Source: Agathobaculum ammoniilyticum
Lineage (GTDB): Bacteria; Bacillota; Clostridia; Oscillospirales; Butyricicoccaceae
NCBI RefSeq assembly: GCF_025567315.1
Contig: NZ_JAOQJE010000007.1
Coordinates: 1 to 64,000, forward strand
Length of the DNA stretch: 64,000 nt
Direction: 5' to 3'
The translations under genes were made by a program, and so were the position numbers. Of this stretch, positions 1 to 8,330 are shown one piece after another (position 1 is the stretch's first letter; each line of letters opens with the position of its first letter). Below the pieces are notes generated by a model. It did no database searches. It was not told the origin of the DNA and saw nothing but the letters and a program-made list of their open reading frames with translations.

Positions 1-1479
1 AATTACAAAAGAATAAAAGCGAGCGGATACAAGGGATATATTCTGGAGGAAGCGCCGGAGAAGATTCTGCAGTTTGGCGAGGGGAATTTTCTGCGCGCGT
101 TCGTGGACTACTGGTTTGATGTATCGAACGAGCGCGTGGGCTGGAACGGCAAGGCGGTGCTGGTGCAGCCGATCGCGCAGGGGCTGGCGGAGCAGATCAA
201 CCGGCAGGAGGGGCTGTACACGCTGTACCTGCGCGGTCGGGAGAACGGGGAAAAGGTGGACCGGAAGCGGGTGATCTCGTCGGTGTCGCGGTGCCTGAAC
301 CCATATGAAAAGGCGGGCTACGACGCGATGATGCAGGTCGCGGAGTCGGACGATCTGGAATACATCGTGTCCAACACAACCGAGGCGGGGATTGTGTACG
401 ACCCTGCCTGCCGGAAGGAGGACTGCCCGCCGGCGTCGTTTCCGGCGAAGCTGACGCAGGTGTTGTACCGGCGCTGGCAGGCAGGGAAAAAGCCGGTGGT
501 CATCCTCTCCTGCGAGCTGATCGACAACAACGGCAAAGAGCTGCAGAAGTGCGTGGAGCAGTACATCGGCCAGTGGGGTCTGGAGGAGGCGTTCAGAGCC
601 TGGTGCGGGAGCTGCACGTTCTGCTCGACGCTGGTGGACCGGATCGTGCCGGGGCGCATCAAGGACGCGGCGGAAGCGGCGCGCATGGAGGAGGAAAACG
701 GGTACCATGACGAGCTGATCGACGTGGGCGAGGTGTTCGGCGTGTGGAACATCGAGGGACCGTCGTGGCTGGAGGAGCAGCTGCCGTTCAAGGCGGCGGG
801 GCTGAACTGTATCGTGGTGCCGGATGTGACGCCGTACAAAAAGCGCAAGGTGCGCATCCTGAACGGCGCGCATACGGGCTTTGTGCTGGGTGCGTACCTG
901 GCGGGCTTGGATATCGTGCGGGACTGCATGCACAACGACAGCATCCGCGGCTTTATGAACAAGATGCTGTACGAGGAGGTCATCCCGACCCTGCCGCTGG
1001 ATAAAAAGGACCTGGAGGAGTTCGCGGCGGCGGTGCAGGACCGGTTCAACAACCCGTTCGTGGACCATGAGCTGATGAGCATTTCGCTCAATTCGACCTC
1101 CAAATGGAAAGCGCGCAACCTGCCGAGCCTGCTGGAATATGTGGAAAAGACAGGCAGGCTGCCGGAATGCCTGAGTATGAGCCTTGCGGCGTATATCGCG
1201 TTCTATACGAGCGATGTGCAGGAGCTGACCGAAGCGGGTCTGGTGTGCAGGCGCGCGAAGGGCAACACCTATATCTGCTCGGACGACCGTTGGGCGCTGG
1301 AATTTTACTGGGCGCATAAGGACGACAGCGCGGCAGACCTGGTACACGCGGTGCTGACCAACCGGCAGATGTGGGATCAGGACCTGACGGAGATCGCGGG
1401 GCTGGAAGCCGCGGTGCTGGCGGGGCTTACGAAGATCCGCGCGGAGGGCGCGGAGGCCGCGTTCGCCTCCTGCCTGTGA
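1..1479 (+). CDS. uxaB: Tagaturonate reductase (altronate oxidoreductase), 5' partial
   Basis: NAD-dependent reductase of the mannitol dehydrogenase family. It interconverts D-tagaturonate and D-altronate in galacturonate breakdown, in the cytoplasm. The frame is open from base 1 and codes for the family's N-terminal motif LQFGEGNFLRAFVDYW at about bases 67-114, so the start lies left of the window; the GTG at 103 falls inside this motif and is not the start. NGAHTGFVLGAYLAG near residue 290 fits the family's C-terminal domain. About 492 residues are visible, near full length. uxaA follows after 13 bases with its own ribosome site, so the two form an operon. The assignment to UxaB rather than fructuronate reductase rests on the uxaA neighbour and the N-terminal motif. 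Confidence 0.93.
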   Translation, partial: NYKRIKASGYKGYILEEAPEKILQFGEGNFLRAFVDYWFDVSNERVGWNGKAVLVQPIAQGLAEQINRQEGLYTLYLRGRENGEKVDRKRVISSVSRCLNPYEKAGYDAMMQVAESDDLEYIVSNTTEAGIVYDPACRKEDCPPASFPAKLTQVLYRRWQAGKKPVVILSCELIDNNGKELQKCVEQYIGQWGLEEAFRAWCGSCTFCSTLVDRIVPGRIKDAAEAARMEEENGYHDELIDVGEVFGVWNIEGPSWLEEQLPFKAAGLNCIVVPDVTPYKKRKVRILNGAHTGFVLGAYLAGLDIVRDCMHNDSIRGFMNKMLYEEVIPTLPLDKKDLEEFAAAVQDRFNNPFVDHELMSISLNSTSKWKARNLPSLLEYVEKTGRLPECLSMSLAAYIAFYTSDVQELTEAGLVCRRAKGNTYICSDDRWALEFYWAHKDDSAADLVHAVLTNRQMWDQDLTEIAGLEAAVLAGLTKIRAEGAEAAFASCL

Positions 1480-1492
1480 GAGGGAGGATAAG

Positions 1493-2974
1493 ATGACAAA
1501 GCTGATACGGATCACAGAGCGGGACAACGTGGCGGTGGCGCTGCATGCTGCGGCGAAGGGAGAAACGCTGAAAGCGGGAGACGCGGTGGTGACCGCGCGG
1601 GAGGATATCCCGCAGGGGCATAAGATCGCGCTCGTACCGATCGCGGCAGGGGAAGCGGTGGTGAAATACGGCTTCCCGATCGGCCATGCGACGGAGCCGG
1701 TGGAGGCGGGCAGTTGGGTGCATACGCACAACATGCGGACCAACCTGTCCGGCGAGGAGGAGTACGCCTATGAGCCGTCGGTACCCGAGATAGAGGCGGC
1801 GGAGGCGGAGACATTCCAGGGCTACCGGAGGGAGGACGGCCGTGCGGCGGTGCGGAATGAAATCTGGATCATCCCGACGGTGGGCTGCGTCAACGACGTG
1901 GCGAAAAAGCTGGTGTCGGACAACCAGGACTTGGTGAGCGGAAGCATAGACGGGCTGTACACGTTTCCGCATCCATACGGGTGCAGCCAGACGGGCGATG
2001 ACCACGCGCAGACGAGGAAGCTGCTGGCGGCGCTGGCGCGGCATCCGAACGCGGGTGCAGTGCTGGTGCTGAGCCTAGGGTGCGAGAACCTGCAGCACGA
2101 CCAGTTCGTAGAGGAGCTGGGGGAGTACGACGCGGAGCGCGTCAAGTTCCTCACCTGCCAGGACGTGGAGGACGAGTTCGCTGCGGGACGCACGCTGCTG
2201 GAACAGTGCGCGTCATATGCGGGACGGTACCGGCGTGAGGCGGTGCCGGTGAGCGAGCTGGTGATCGGTCTGAAGTGCGGCGGGTCGGATGGCCTGTCCG
2301 GCGTGACGGCGAACCCGACGGTAGGAGCGTTCAGCGACATGGTGATCGCGCGTGGCGGCTCGACAGTGCTGACCGAGGTGCCGGAGATGTTCGGCGCGGA
2401 GGGGATGCTGCTGAGCCGGTGCGTCAACGAGAAGGTGTTCGGGAAGGCGGCCGCCATGCTCAACAGCTTTAAGGATTACTTTATCAGCCACAACGAGACG
2501 GTGTACGAGAACCCGTCGCCGGGGAACAAGAAAGGCGGCATCACGACGCTGGAGGACAAGTCGTGCGGGTGCGTGCAGAAGGGCGGCACGGCGCCGGTGG
2601 CGGATGTGATCGGGTACGGGGAGCAGGTAACGGCGCACGGCCTGAGCCTGCTGTACGGGCCTGGGAACGATCTGGTATCAGCGACAGCGCTGACCGCGGC
2701 GGGCGCGCATATTGTGCTGTTCACGACGGGACGCGGGACGCCGTTCGGCGCGCCGGCGCCGACGGTAAAGATCGCGAGCAACAGCGGCCTTGCGGCGCGC
2801 AAGCCGGGATGGATCGACTTTGACGCGGGTCCGGTAGCGGACGGCGAGCCGATCGCGGAGGCGGCGAAGCGGTTGTACGCGCTGGTGCTGGACATCGCGG
2901 GCGGCAGACCCTCCAAAACTGAGCTGCTGGGCTACCGTGAAATCGCCATCTTTAAAAACGGCGTTACGCTGTAA
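1493..2974 (+). CDS. uxaA: Altronate dehydratase
   Basis: UxaA/GarD-family dehydratase that converts D-altronate to 2-keto-3-deoxygluconate, the step after UxaB. At 493 residues it is the usual length. It has an N-terminal SAF-like domain (about residues 1-75), then the linker GYRREDGRAAVRNEIWIIPT and the large catalytic domain with LGCENLQ and KCGGSDGLSGVTANP, whose conserved Cys and His residues serve metal binding in the family. The ATG at 1493 has a GAGGGAGG ribosome site in the uxaB tail. uxaC, kdgK and kdgA are not in the window, so the rest of the pathway must be encoded elsewhere. Confidence 0.95.
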   Translation: MTKLIRITERDNVAVALHAAAKGETLKAGDAVVTAREDIPQGHKIALVPIAAGEAVVKYGFPIGHATEPVEAGSWVHTHNMRTNLSGEEEYAYEPSVPEIEAAEAETFQGYRREDGRAAVRNEIWIIPTVGCVNDVAKKLVSDNQDLVSGSIDGLYTFPHPYGCSQTGDDHAQTRKLLAALARHPNAGAVLVLSLGCENLQHDQFVEELGEYDAERVKFLTCQDVEDEFAAGRTLLEQCASYAGRYRREAVPVSELVIGLKCGGSDGLSGVTANPTVGAFSDMVIARGGSTVLTEVPEMFGAEGMLLSRCVNEKVFGKAAAMLNSFKDYFISHNETVYENPSPGNKKGGITTLEDKSCGCVQKGGTAPVADVIGYGEQVTAHGLSLLYGPGNDLVSATALTAAGAHIVLFTTGRGTPFGAPAPTVKIASNSGLAARKPGWIDFDAGPVADGEPIAEAAKRLYALVLDIAGGRPSKTELLGYREIAIFKNGVTL

Positions 2975-3095
2975 ATAAACACAGGCGGCGCTTTTGCAGC
3001 CAGCCGGACTGTTGAAAGCGAATTGCAACGGGAGGAAGAAGGTGCTATACTGGTAAGCACCATGTAGGGAAACATGAGGAGAGGAAGCGGTGTTT

Positions 3096-3854
3096 ATGCC
3101 ACAAACCATCAAAATCCTGCATTTCAGCCCAACCGGAGGGGCGCGGCGCGTGGCGCTGCTGCTCGCAAAGGGGATGGCACCCAACGTGCGGGAGTATGAC
3201 CTCTGCGATCCGCAGGCCGAGCCGACAGTGTTTCATCCGGACGACGTGGTGCTGGTTGCCGGCCCTGCTTACGGCGGGCGGTTGCCGGCCATGATGACCG
3301 GACGGCTGAAAAAATGGCAGGGCAACGGCGCGCGGGCGGTGGCGGCTGCGGTGTACGGCGGCAGGGCCTATGAGGACACGCTGATCGAGCTGAGCGACCT
3401 GCTGCGCGGGCAGGGATTCCGCGTCATGGCAGCGGCCGCGCTGCTGGCGGAGCATTCGATCGTACATATTGCCGCTGGACGTCCGGATGAACAGGACGCG
3501 CGGCAGCTCGGCGCGTTCGGCAGGCAGATCGCGGCGAAGCTGGACCACGGCTCGCAGGAGGAACCCGCCGTGCCAGGCAGCCACCCCTATAAGGAGTGGA
3601 GCGGCATGCCTGCCGTGCCGCAGGTATCGGAAGCCTGCACCGGCTGCGGCCTGTGCGCGGAAAAATGTCCCGCACGGGCGATCCCGACCGGACAGCCGGA
3701 TACGACCGACCCGTCGCGCTGCATCCTGTGCATGCGCTGTGTCGCCATCTGTCCGCAGCAGGCCCGCGCCCTGCCTGCCCCGATGCTGGAAGCGCTGCGG
3801 GGAAAGTTGGCGCCGTTTGACGCAGAGCGGCGTGAGAACGAGCTTTTTTTGTAA
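3096..3854 (+). CDS. EFR1-family flavodoxin/ferredoxin protein
   Basis: Flavodoxin-like domain fused to a 2x[4Fe-4S] ferredoxin domain, the architecture known as EFR1 in gut Firmicutes. The first ~150 residues start with KILHFSPTGGARRVA, which resembles the flavodoxin phosphate-binding loop. Near residues 185-240 are two clusters, CTGCGLCAEKCP and CILCMRCVAICP, each matching CxxCxxCxxxCP. The upstream in-frame GTG at 3090 lies too close to the GAGGAGAGGAAG ribosome site, whereas ATG 3096 is well spaced. The electron partner is unknown. A strong hairpin follows directly, so the gene is probably monocistronic. Confidence 0.85.
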   Translation: MPQTIKILHFSPTGGARRVALLLAKGMAPNVREYDLCDPQAEPTVFHPDDVVLVAGPAYGGRLPAMMTGRLKKWQGNGARAVAAAVYGGRAYEDTLIELSDLLRGQGFRVMAAAALLAEHSIVHIAAGRPDEQDARQLGAFGRQIAAKLDHGSQEEPAVPGSHPYKEWSGMPAVPQVSEACTGCGLCAEKCPARAIPTGQPDTTDPSRCILCMRCVAICPQQARALPAPMLEALRGKLAPFDAERRENELFL

Positions 3855-3890
3855 AAAACACGGCTGACCGTTTGGGTCAGCCGTGTTTTT
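3855..3890. terminator. Bidirectional terminator
   Basis: Perfect stem AACACGGCTGACC / GGGTCAGCCGTGTT with a GTTT loop, A-run on the left and T-run on the right. It lies between the convergent EFR1 gene and the P-type ATPase gene and can serve both. Confidence 0.85.
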
Positions 3891-3903
3891 GGATTGGTTG
3901 GCA

Positions 3904-6009
3904 TTATTCGCCGGCCGCAACCGCGTCAAAGGAGGGCGACAGCAGATTGGTCATGCTCCGCAGGCTGATGCCTAGGGTGGAAAGGTTGTGCAGCATGGCC
4001 GACGCGGCCGGCATGAGCGCGCCAGCCGCGCCCAGGACGATCAGCATGCCGTTGAAGCCGATCACGAACCGGTAATTGGAGTGGATGCGGAGCATCAGCC
4101 CCTGCGCGATCCGCCGCAGTGCGACCAGCTCGAATAGGTTGTCCGCCGCGATGGTGACATCCGCGATTTCACGCGCGATCGCCGCGCCATCGCTGATTGC
4201 AATGCCTACGCTGGCGGCGGACAGGGCGGGCGAATCGTTGATGCCGTCGCCCAGCATGATGACCGTGCGGCCGGCGGCGCGTTCGGCCTCTACAAAATGC
4301 GCCTTGTCCTCGGGCAGGACCTCTGCGCGGTAATCGTCCACCCCGACCTGCGCCGCAATCGCGGCCGCGGTGCGCTCGCTGTCACCGGTCAGCATGACGG
4401 TGCGCCGGATGCCGAGCGCGCGCAGCGCCTGTATCGCGGCCTTTGCCTCGCCGCGGAGCGGGTCCGCAATGCAGATAACCGCCGCCAGTTCGCCGCCGAT
4501 GGCGAGATACAGGTGGGAGAATTCCGGGGGAAGCGCGTCAAACGCCGCCTGCTCTCCAGCGGGGATTACGGTTTTCTCATCCTCAAAGACAAAGTGCGCG
4601 CTGCCGATGATGACTTTTTCCCCGTCCACCGTGCTGGAGATACCGTGCGCGACCAGATATTCGACCTGGGAATGCATTTCCTCGTGGGCGAGCCGGCGCT
4701 CTCTGGCGGCGCGCACGACCGCGTTGGCCATGGAATGCGGGAAATGCTCCTCCAGGCAGGCGGCGACGCGCAACATTTCGGCCTCGCTGCGTCCGCCGAA
4801 CGGAATGACTCGCGCGACGACCGGACAGGCGTGGGTCAGCGTGCCGGTTTTGTCAAACACAATCGTATCCGCGCCCGCGACCGCTTCCAGAAATTTGCCG
4901 CCTTTGACCGTGATATGGTAAGCGCTTGCCTCGCGCATGGCGGACAGCACCGCCAGCGGCATAGCAAGCTTGAGCGCGCAGGAGAAGTCCACCATCAGGA
5001 CGGACAGCGCGCGCGTGACGCTGCGCGTCAGCAGGAAGCTGAGCGCGCTGCCGGCGAGCGTATAGGGGACCAGGCGGTCGGCCAGGCGGGAGGCTCTGCC
5101 TTCCGCCGCGGATTTGAGCCGTTCGGACTGCTCGATCATGGAGACGATCTTGTCATAACGGCTTTCGCCAGAATGCTGGGTGACGCGCAGCACGCATTCG
5201 CCCTCTTCGACGACCGTTCCGGCGTAAACGGCCGTACCCGGGCGCTTGGCGACCGGCATGGATTCGCCGGTCAGGGATGCCTGGTTAACCATGACCTCGC
5301 CCTCGGCGATCGTTCCGTCAATCGGGATCACGCCGCCCATGCGGACCGCGATGCAGTCGCCCGCGCCGATCTGGCCGAGTGGGACGAGGGTTTCGGTATC
5401 GCCGTCCTTGCGCCAAACGCGGTCCACGCCCAGCGCCATGCAGCGGGCCAGGTCGTCGACCGACTTTTTGTGCGTCCACTCCTCCAGCAGCTCGCCCAGC
5501 TCGAGCAGGAACATGACCGAGCCGGCCGTGCCGAAGTCGCGACGGGCGATCGAGATGCCGATGGAAAGCGCGTCGAGCAGCTCAACGTGCATGCGGCGGC
5601 GCAGCAGGCAGCGCAGGCCGCGCCGCAGGAAAGGAAAGGAAATCCAGCAGATCCGCGCAATTTGAAGCGGGGAGGGCAGGAATAGACTGCAGGCCGCTTT
5701 GACCAGCACCTTGCCGACCAGCTTTTCCTGATACTGCCGGTTGAGCATGCGGCTGCTGTGCAGGGGGGCGAGCGCCGCGACGCGCGGGTCCTGATAGGAG
5801 AAGCGGCCGATCGCCGCCAGTACGGCTGCTCGGCCGCCCTGATAGCGGATTACGGCGCAGCGGGTGCGCTCATGAACTGCGGCCTGCGCCACCCCTGTGC
5901 AGGACTGCAGATAAGCTTCCAGCAGGTCTGCCTGCTCCGGCGTCATCCGCTTTTGGGCAAGACGGACGCGCAGGCGTCCGTTGCTTTCGTGTAAAATGGT
6001 TGCTTTCAT
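3904..6009 (-). CDS. Heavy-metal-type P1B ATPase with non-canonical metal site
   Basis: Membrane ATPase with an N-terminal HMA-like domain (about residues 1-70) that lacks the usual CxxC pair. It has the actuator motif TGES, the phosphorylation motif FDKTGTLTH and the hinge MLGDGINDSPAL. The transmembrane metal motif, normally CPC or CPx, reads SCALKLAMP, so only one Cys remains and the Pro is displaced. The 701-residue length is normal. The ATG at 6009 has a GGAGG site. A DUF6110-like gene and a 26-residue microprotein gene lie directly upstream on the same strand and are likely co-transcribed. The ion cannot be read from the sequence; the missing CPC argues against a standard Cu or Zn/Cd exporter. 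Confidence 0.85.
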   Translation of the reverse strand: MKATILHESNGRLRVRLAQKRMTPEQADLLEAYLQSCTGVAQAAVHERTRCAVIRYQGGRAAVLAAIGRFSYQDPRVAALAPLHSSRMLNRQYQEKLVGKVLVKAACSLFLPSPLQIARICWISFPFLRRGLRCLLRRRMHVELLDALSIGISIARRDFGTAGSVMFLLELGELLEEWTHKKSVDDLARCMALGVDRVWRKDGDTETLVPLGQIGAGDCIAVRMGGVIPIDGTIAEGEVMVNQASLTGESMPVAKRPGTAVYAGTVVEEGECVLRVTQHSGESRYDKIVSMIEQSERLKSAAEGRASRLADRLVPYTLAGSALSFLLTRSVTRALSVLMVDFSCALKLAMPLAVLSAMREASAYHITVKGGKFLEAVAGADTIVFDKTGTLTHACPVVARVIPFGGRSEAEMLRVAACLEEHFPHSMANAVVRAARERRLAHEEMHSQVEYLVAHGISSTVDGEKVIIGSAHFVFEDEKTVIPAGEQAAFDALPPEFSHLYLAIGGELAAVICIADPLRGEAKAAIQALRALGIRRTVMLTGDSERTAAAIAAQVGVDDYRAEVLPEDKAHFVEAERAAGRTVIMLGDGINDSPALSAASVGIAISDGAAIAREIADVTIAADNLFELVALRRIAQGLMLRIHSNYRFVIGFNGMLIVLGAAGALMPAASAMLHNLSTLGISLRSMTNLLSPSFDAVAAGE

Positions 6010-6075
6010 TGCTTGACCTCCAAAACGGGAAAAAGAGGGCCGCCTATGCGCCCCTCTTTGACAAACGGGTTGTAA

Positions 6076-6345
6076 TCAGCCCTGGGTTTCTGCGGCGGTA
6101 TCCTCAACGGCCTCTTCCTGCGCCGTGCGGGCCTGGTTGATATCCTGCGCGGAAGCCAGGATGTCGGCCGCGTTCTCCTGCACGGTGTTGACCGTGGTCA
6201 TGACGGATTCCTTCACCCGCAGCGCGGCGGCGGTGGCATGGGTATAAACCTTTTTGGCGTCCTTGCTGGACAGCAGCTTAATGCCGGCCGAACCGAACAG
6301 CGCGCCGCCGACAAACAGGGCGATATCCTTGCAGTATTTCTTCAT
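6076..6345 (-). CDS. Small DUF6110-like membrane-anchored protein
   Basis: 89-residue protein with one hydrophobic, glycine-rich N-terminal segment (IALFVGGALFGSAGIKLLSS), then an amphipathic helical stretch and an acidic tail. It resembles the DUF6110/YtxH-like small proteins found beside P-type ATPases in Clostridia. The ribosome site is AAGGAGG. It lies 66 bases upstream of the ATPase in the same direction, so a role as accessory subunit is inferred from context only. Confidence 0.7.
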   Translation of the reverse strand: MKKYCKDIALFVGGALFGSAGIKLLSSKDAKKVYTHATAAALRVKESVMTTVNTVQENAADILASAQDINQARTAQEEAVEDTAAETQG

Positions 6346-6361
6346 AAATGCTTCCTCCTTA

Positions 6362-6442
6362 TCACTTGCGCCTGTAGCCCGTGATCATGACCATGACCAT
6401 GCAGATCACAGCGCCCCAGGCCCAAAACCGATGTTGTTTCAA
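6362..6442 (-). CDS. 26-residue single-pass microprotein
   Basis: A short frame begins with TTG at 6442 after a near-ideal CAGGAGGTGTTCGCC ribosome site and ends with TGA at 6362. The product (MKQHRFWAWGAV, then a Met/Val/Ile-rich segment ending TGYRRK) is one membrane helix with basic ends. It lies 16 bases upstream of the DUF6110-like gene and points into the P-type ATPase operon. From memory, similar tiny proteins occur in this context in other Clostridia. It may be a transporter subunit. The ribosome site, hydrophobic profile and spacing are the only support. Confidence 0.6.
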   Translation of the reverse strand: MKQHRFWAWGAVICMVMVMITGYRRK

Positions 6443-6537
6443 GGCGAACACCTCCTGGATGGGTCGTTTCCCGTTGGGGATAAGCATAGCATATCTGTTC
6501 GGCAAATTCCACCGGATTTGGACAGAGATAAACGGTT

Positions 6538-7458
6538 TTAGACATTTTTCTCGGCCGCAATGCGGCGGTAGCGGGAGGGGGGAAGATGGTACAGGCGGCG
6601 AAACGCCACGCCGAACTGGCTGACGCTGCCGTACCCCACAGCAACCGAAACCTGCATCACGGACAGGGGGGAGGAGGTCAAAAGTTCGGCCGCGCGCTGT
6701 AGCCGCTGCTGCTGGAGGTATTGGTGGAGCGGCTGGCCGTATAGCTGCCGGAAGCAGCTTTTGAGCGAGGTGGGGGAGATATGGAACTGCTGCGCAAGGC
6801 ACCTGATCGTCAGATGCTCCGCGAGGTGCTCCAACATATAGGCATGGACCTGCTGCACGGCATCCGTCAGGTATTGATCGTAATAGCTCGCGGCTACCGG
6901 AGAGACCAGCGGGCTTTGGCGGCACAGAAGATACAATAGCTCCACCGCCTTGAGCGTGCAGTACTGCCCGCGATCGGAAGCGGGCAGGTCCCTGAGCGCG
7001 AAGAACACCGCGTTGCCCCAGGCGCTGCCGCGCACCGCCGCACAGCCGTGATGCGCTGCCATCAGCGCGCCTACCTGGCGGGTGTCCAGCGTCAGGCCGC
7101 CAAACAGGGCGCAAAGCCCTTGCAGGCTGTGCCGAGCCTCACAGCAGACGAACGAAATAAGGATGCCCGCGAAGCGACTGTCCGCAAATTGGACGGATCG
7201 AACCTGCGCGGGATCGGAAAGCAGCAGGATCTCCCGCGGCTTGAGCCTGACCTGCCGCCCGCCCGCCAAAGAAAGCAGCAGCCCGCCGCGGCAGCAGTAC
7301 AGCGTTTCAAGGTGCGGATGTGTGGGGCGGGCGGGAAAGCGCTCCGGCGGCGCGCAGTCAAAATCGCAGACGCGCACGCCGGCCATGGGGGCGGTCCAGC
7401 GGATATGGCCGGACGAAAGCCCGGCATCCGATAATTGTTCCAATAGCGCTTCCAGCAT
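6538..7458 (-). CDS. AraC-family transcriptional regulator
   Basis: 306-residue activator type with an N-terminal cupin-like sensing domain (residues 1-~180) and a C-terminal double helix-turn-helix of AraC type (about 205-300, with FHISPTSLKSCFRQLYG and VGYGSVSQFGVAFRRLYHLPPS). ATG 7458 was chosen over an in-frame start at 7485 because GGAGG lies 6 bases before it. The inducer is unknown. Its promoter region carries a TTAG/CTAA palindrome of DtxR-box type, and ferritin lies next to it, so a link to iron is plausible but not shown. Confidence 0.85.
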   Translation of the reverse strand: MLEALLEQLSDAGLSSGHIRWTAPMAGVRVCDFDCAPPERFPARPTHPHLETLYCCRGGLLLSLAGGRQVRLKPREILLLSDPAQVRSVQFADSRFAGILISFVCCEARHSLQGLCALFGGLTLDTRQVGALMAAHHGCAAVRGSAWGNAVFFALRDLPASDRGQYCTLKAVELLYLLCRQSPLVSPVAASYYDQYLTDAVQQVHAYMLEHLAEHLTIRCLAQQFHISPTSLKSCFRQLYGQPLHQYLQQQRLQRAAELLTSSPLSVMQVSVAVGYGSVSQFGVAFRRLYHLPPSRYRRIAAEKNV

Positions 7459-7487
7459 GCCGATCCTCCATAGAAAAGTTTGCAATG

Positions 7488-7515
7488 ACTAACTTGTAGT
7501 TAGCTAAAACTAACT
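7488..7515. promoter_or_regulatory. Candidate DtxR-like operator of the AraC gene
   Basis: Perfect inverted repeat AGTTAG-N6-CTAACT at 7498-7515, with a further half site ACTAAC at 7488-7493. It sits between a TATAAT-like element on the minus strand (near 7525-7532) and the AraC gene. The TTAG...CTAA form recalls DtxR/IdeR boxes, and a DtxR-family regulator is encoded at 39.5 kb. The link is inferred; AraC autoregulation is the alternative. Confidence 0.45.
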
Positions 7516-7570
7516 CATAGCCAGAATTATACGCCAAAACAGCGGGGTTTGTCAAGGCTTGGATAATGCA

Positions 7571-7603
7571 AAAAAAGCGGACGCCCCGATCGGGACGTCC
7601 GCC
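7571..7603 (-). terminator. Ferritin gene terminator
   Basis: 13-bp stem with one imperfect pair (GCGGACGTCCCGA on the minus strand) followed on that strand by seven Ts, 16 bases after the ferritin stop codon. Confidence 0.85.
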
Positions 7604-7618
7604 TGGCCGTATGGCTAT

Positions 7619-8128
7619 TTACAGGGTAAGGGAGGGAGCGGCGTAAACGCGTGCCTGCAGCTCGCTGTTGAGCATGTAGAGTGCTTTGGCGTCGCTGCCG
7701 AACAGCTCCATCTTGGTGATGAGGTCGGAGGAATTTTTTTCTTCCTCGCCCTGCTCCTTGACAAACCAGTCGAGGAACTGAACAGTGCGGAAATCATTTG
7801 CCGACTGGGCGGCCCCATAAATGGCGTTGATTAATGCGGTGACGTACTGTTCGTGCTCGTATGCGACCTGCAGCGGGTCCATCAGCGTGGAGAACGCCTT
7901 GTCCGGCTTGGCGATCGCTTCCAGCGTGACCTTCTGGTTATTGTTGTGCAGGTACTGATAGATCAGCATGGCATGGTCCTGCTCCTCCCTGGCCTGGATT
8001 TCGTACCAGTTTGCAAAACCGTCCAGCCCTTTGTCGGAGTAAAAGTTAGCGATGTCAAGATACAGATAGGCAGAATAAAATTCCTTGTTAATTTGGTCGT
8101 TGAGCAATTCGGAAACCTTGCGATCCAT
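7619..8128 (-). CDS. Non-haem ferritin
   Basis: 169-residue iron-storage ferritin of the FtnA type. It starts MDRKVSELLNDQINKEFYSA, with the ferroxidase pattern Glu (NKEFYSAYLY) and the ExxH motif (REEQDHAMLIYQY), plus later helix residues (VKEQGEEEKN). The upstream extension to 8167 was rejected because AAGGAGG sits nine bases before ATG 8128. A perfect AT-rich palindrome in its promoter resembles a Fur/PerR box, which fits metal or peroxide control. Confidence 0.93.
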   Translation of the reverse strand: MDRKVSELLNDQINKEFYSAYLYLDIANFYSDKGLDGFANWYEIQAREEQDHAMLIYQYLHNNNQKVTLEAIAKPDKAFSTLMDPLQVAYEHEQYVTALINAIYGAAQSANDFRTVQFLDWFVKEQGEEEKNSSDLITKMELFGSDAKALYMLNSELQARVYAAPSLTL

Positions 8129-8177
8129 TTTAAGTAACCTCCTTAGAGCGGGGATGGGATAAACCACCTAAAATATT

Positions 8178-8200
8178 AATTGATATTATATATCAATTAT
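8178..8200. promoter_or_regulatory. Fur/PerR-like palindrome of ferritin
   Basis: Perfect inverted repeat with 10-bp arms TAATTGATAT and ATATCAATTA around TAT. Read as a 7-1-7 box it is TGATATT-A-TATATCA, 6 of 7 positions symmetric. It lies 50-72 bases upstream of the ferritin start, where the promoter should be. Confidence 0.6.
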
Positions 8201-8270
8201 AACACATCCGCGTCCGCTGTCAAGAGAAAAAACGGAAATACTGGCGTGGGAAAGAGAAGTATGAATTTAT

Positions 8271-8299
8271 TTTACGAAATAAGAAAAATGTGGTATACT
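8271..8299 (+). promoter_or_regulatory. sstT promoter
   Basis: TTTACG, 17-base spacer, TATACT, about 32 bases before the sstT start codon. Confidence 0.65.
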
Positions 8300-8330
8300 A
8301 AAAAACAACAAAAATGGAACGAGGGGAAAT

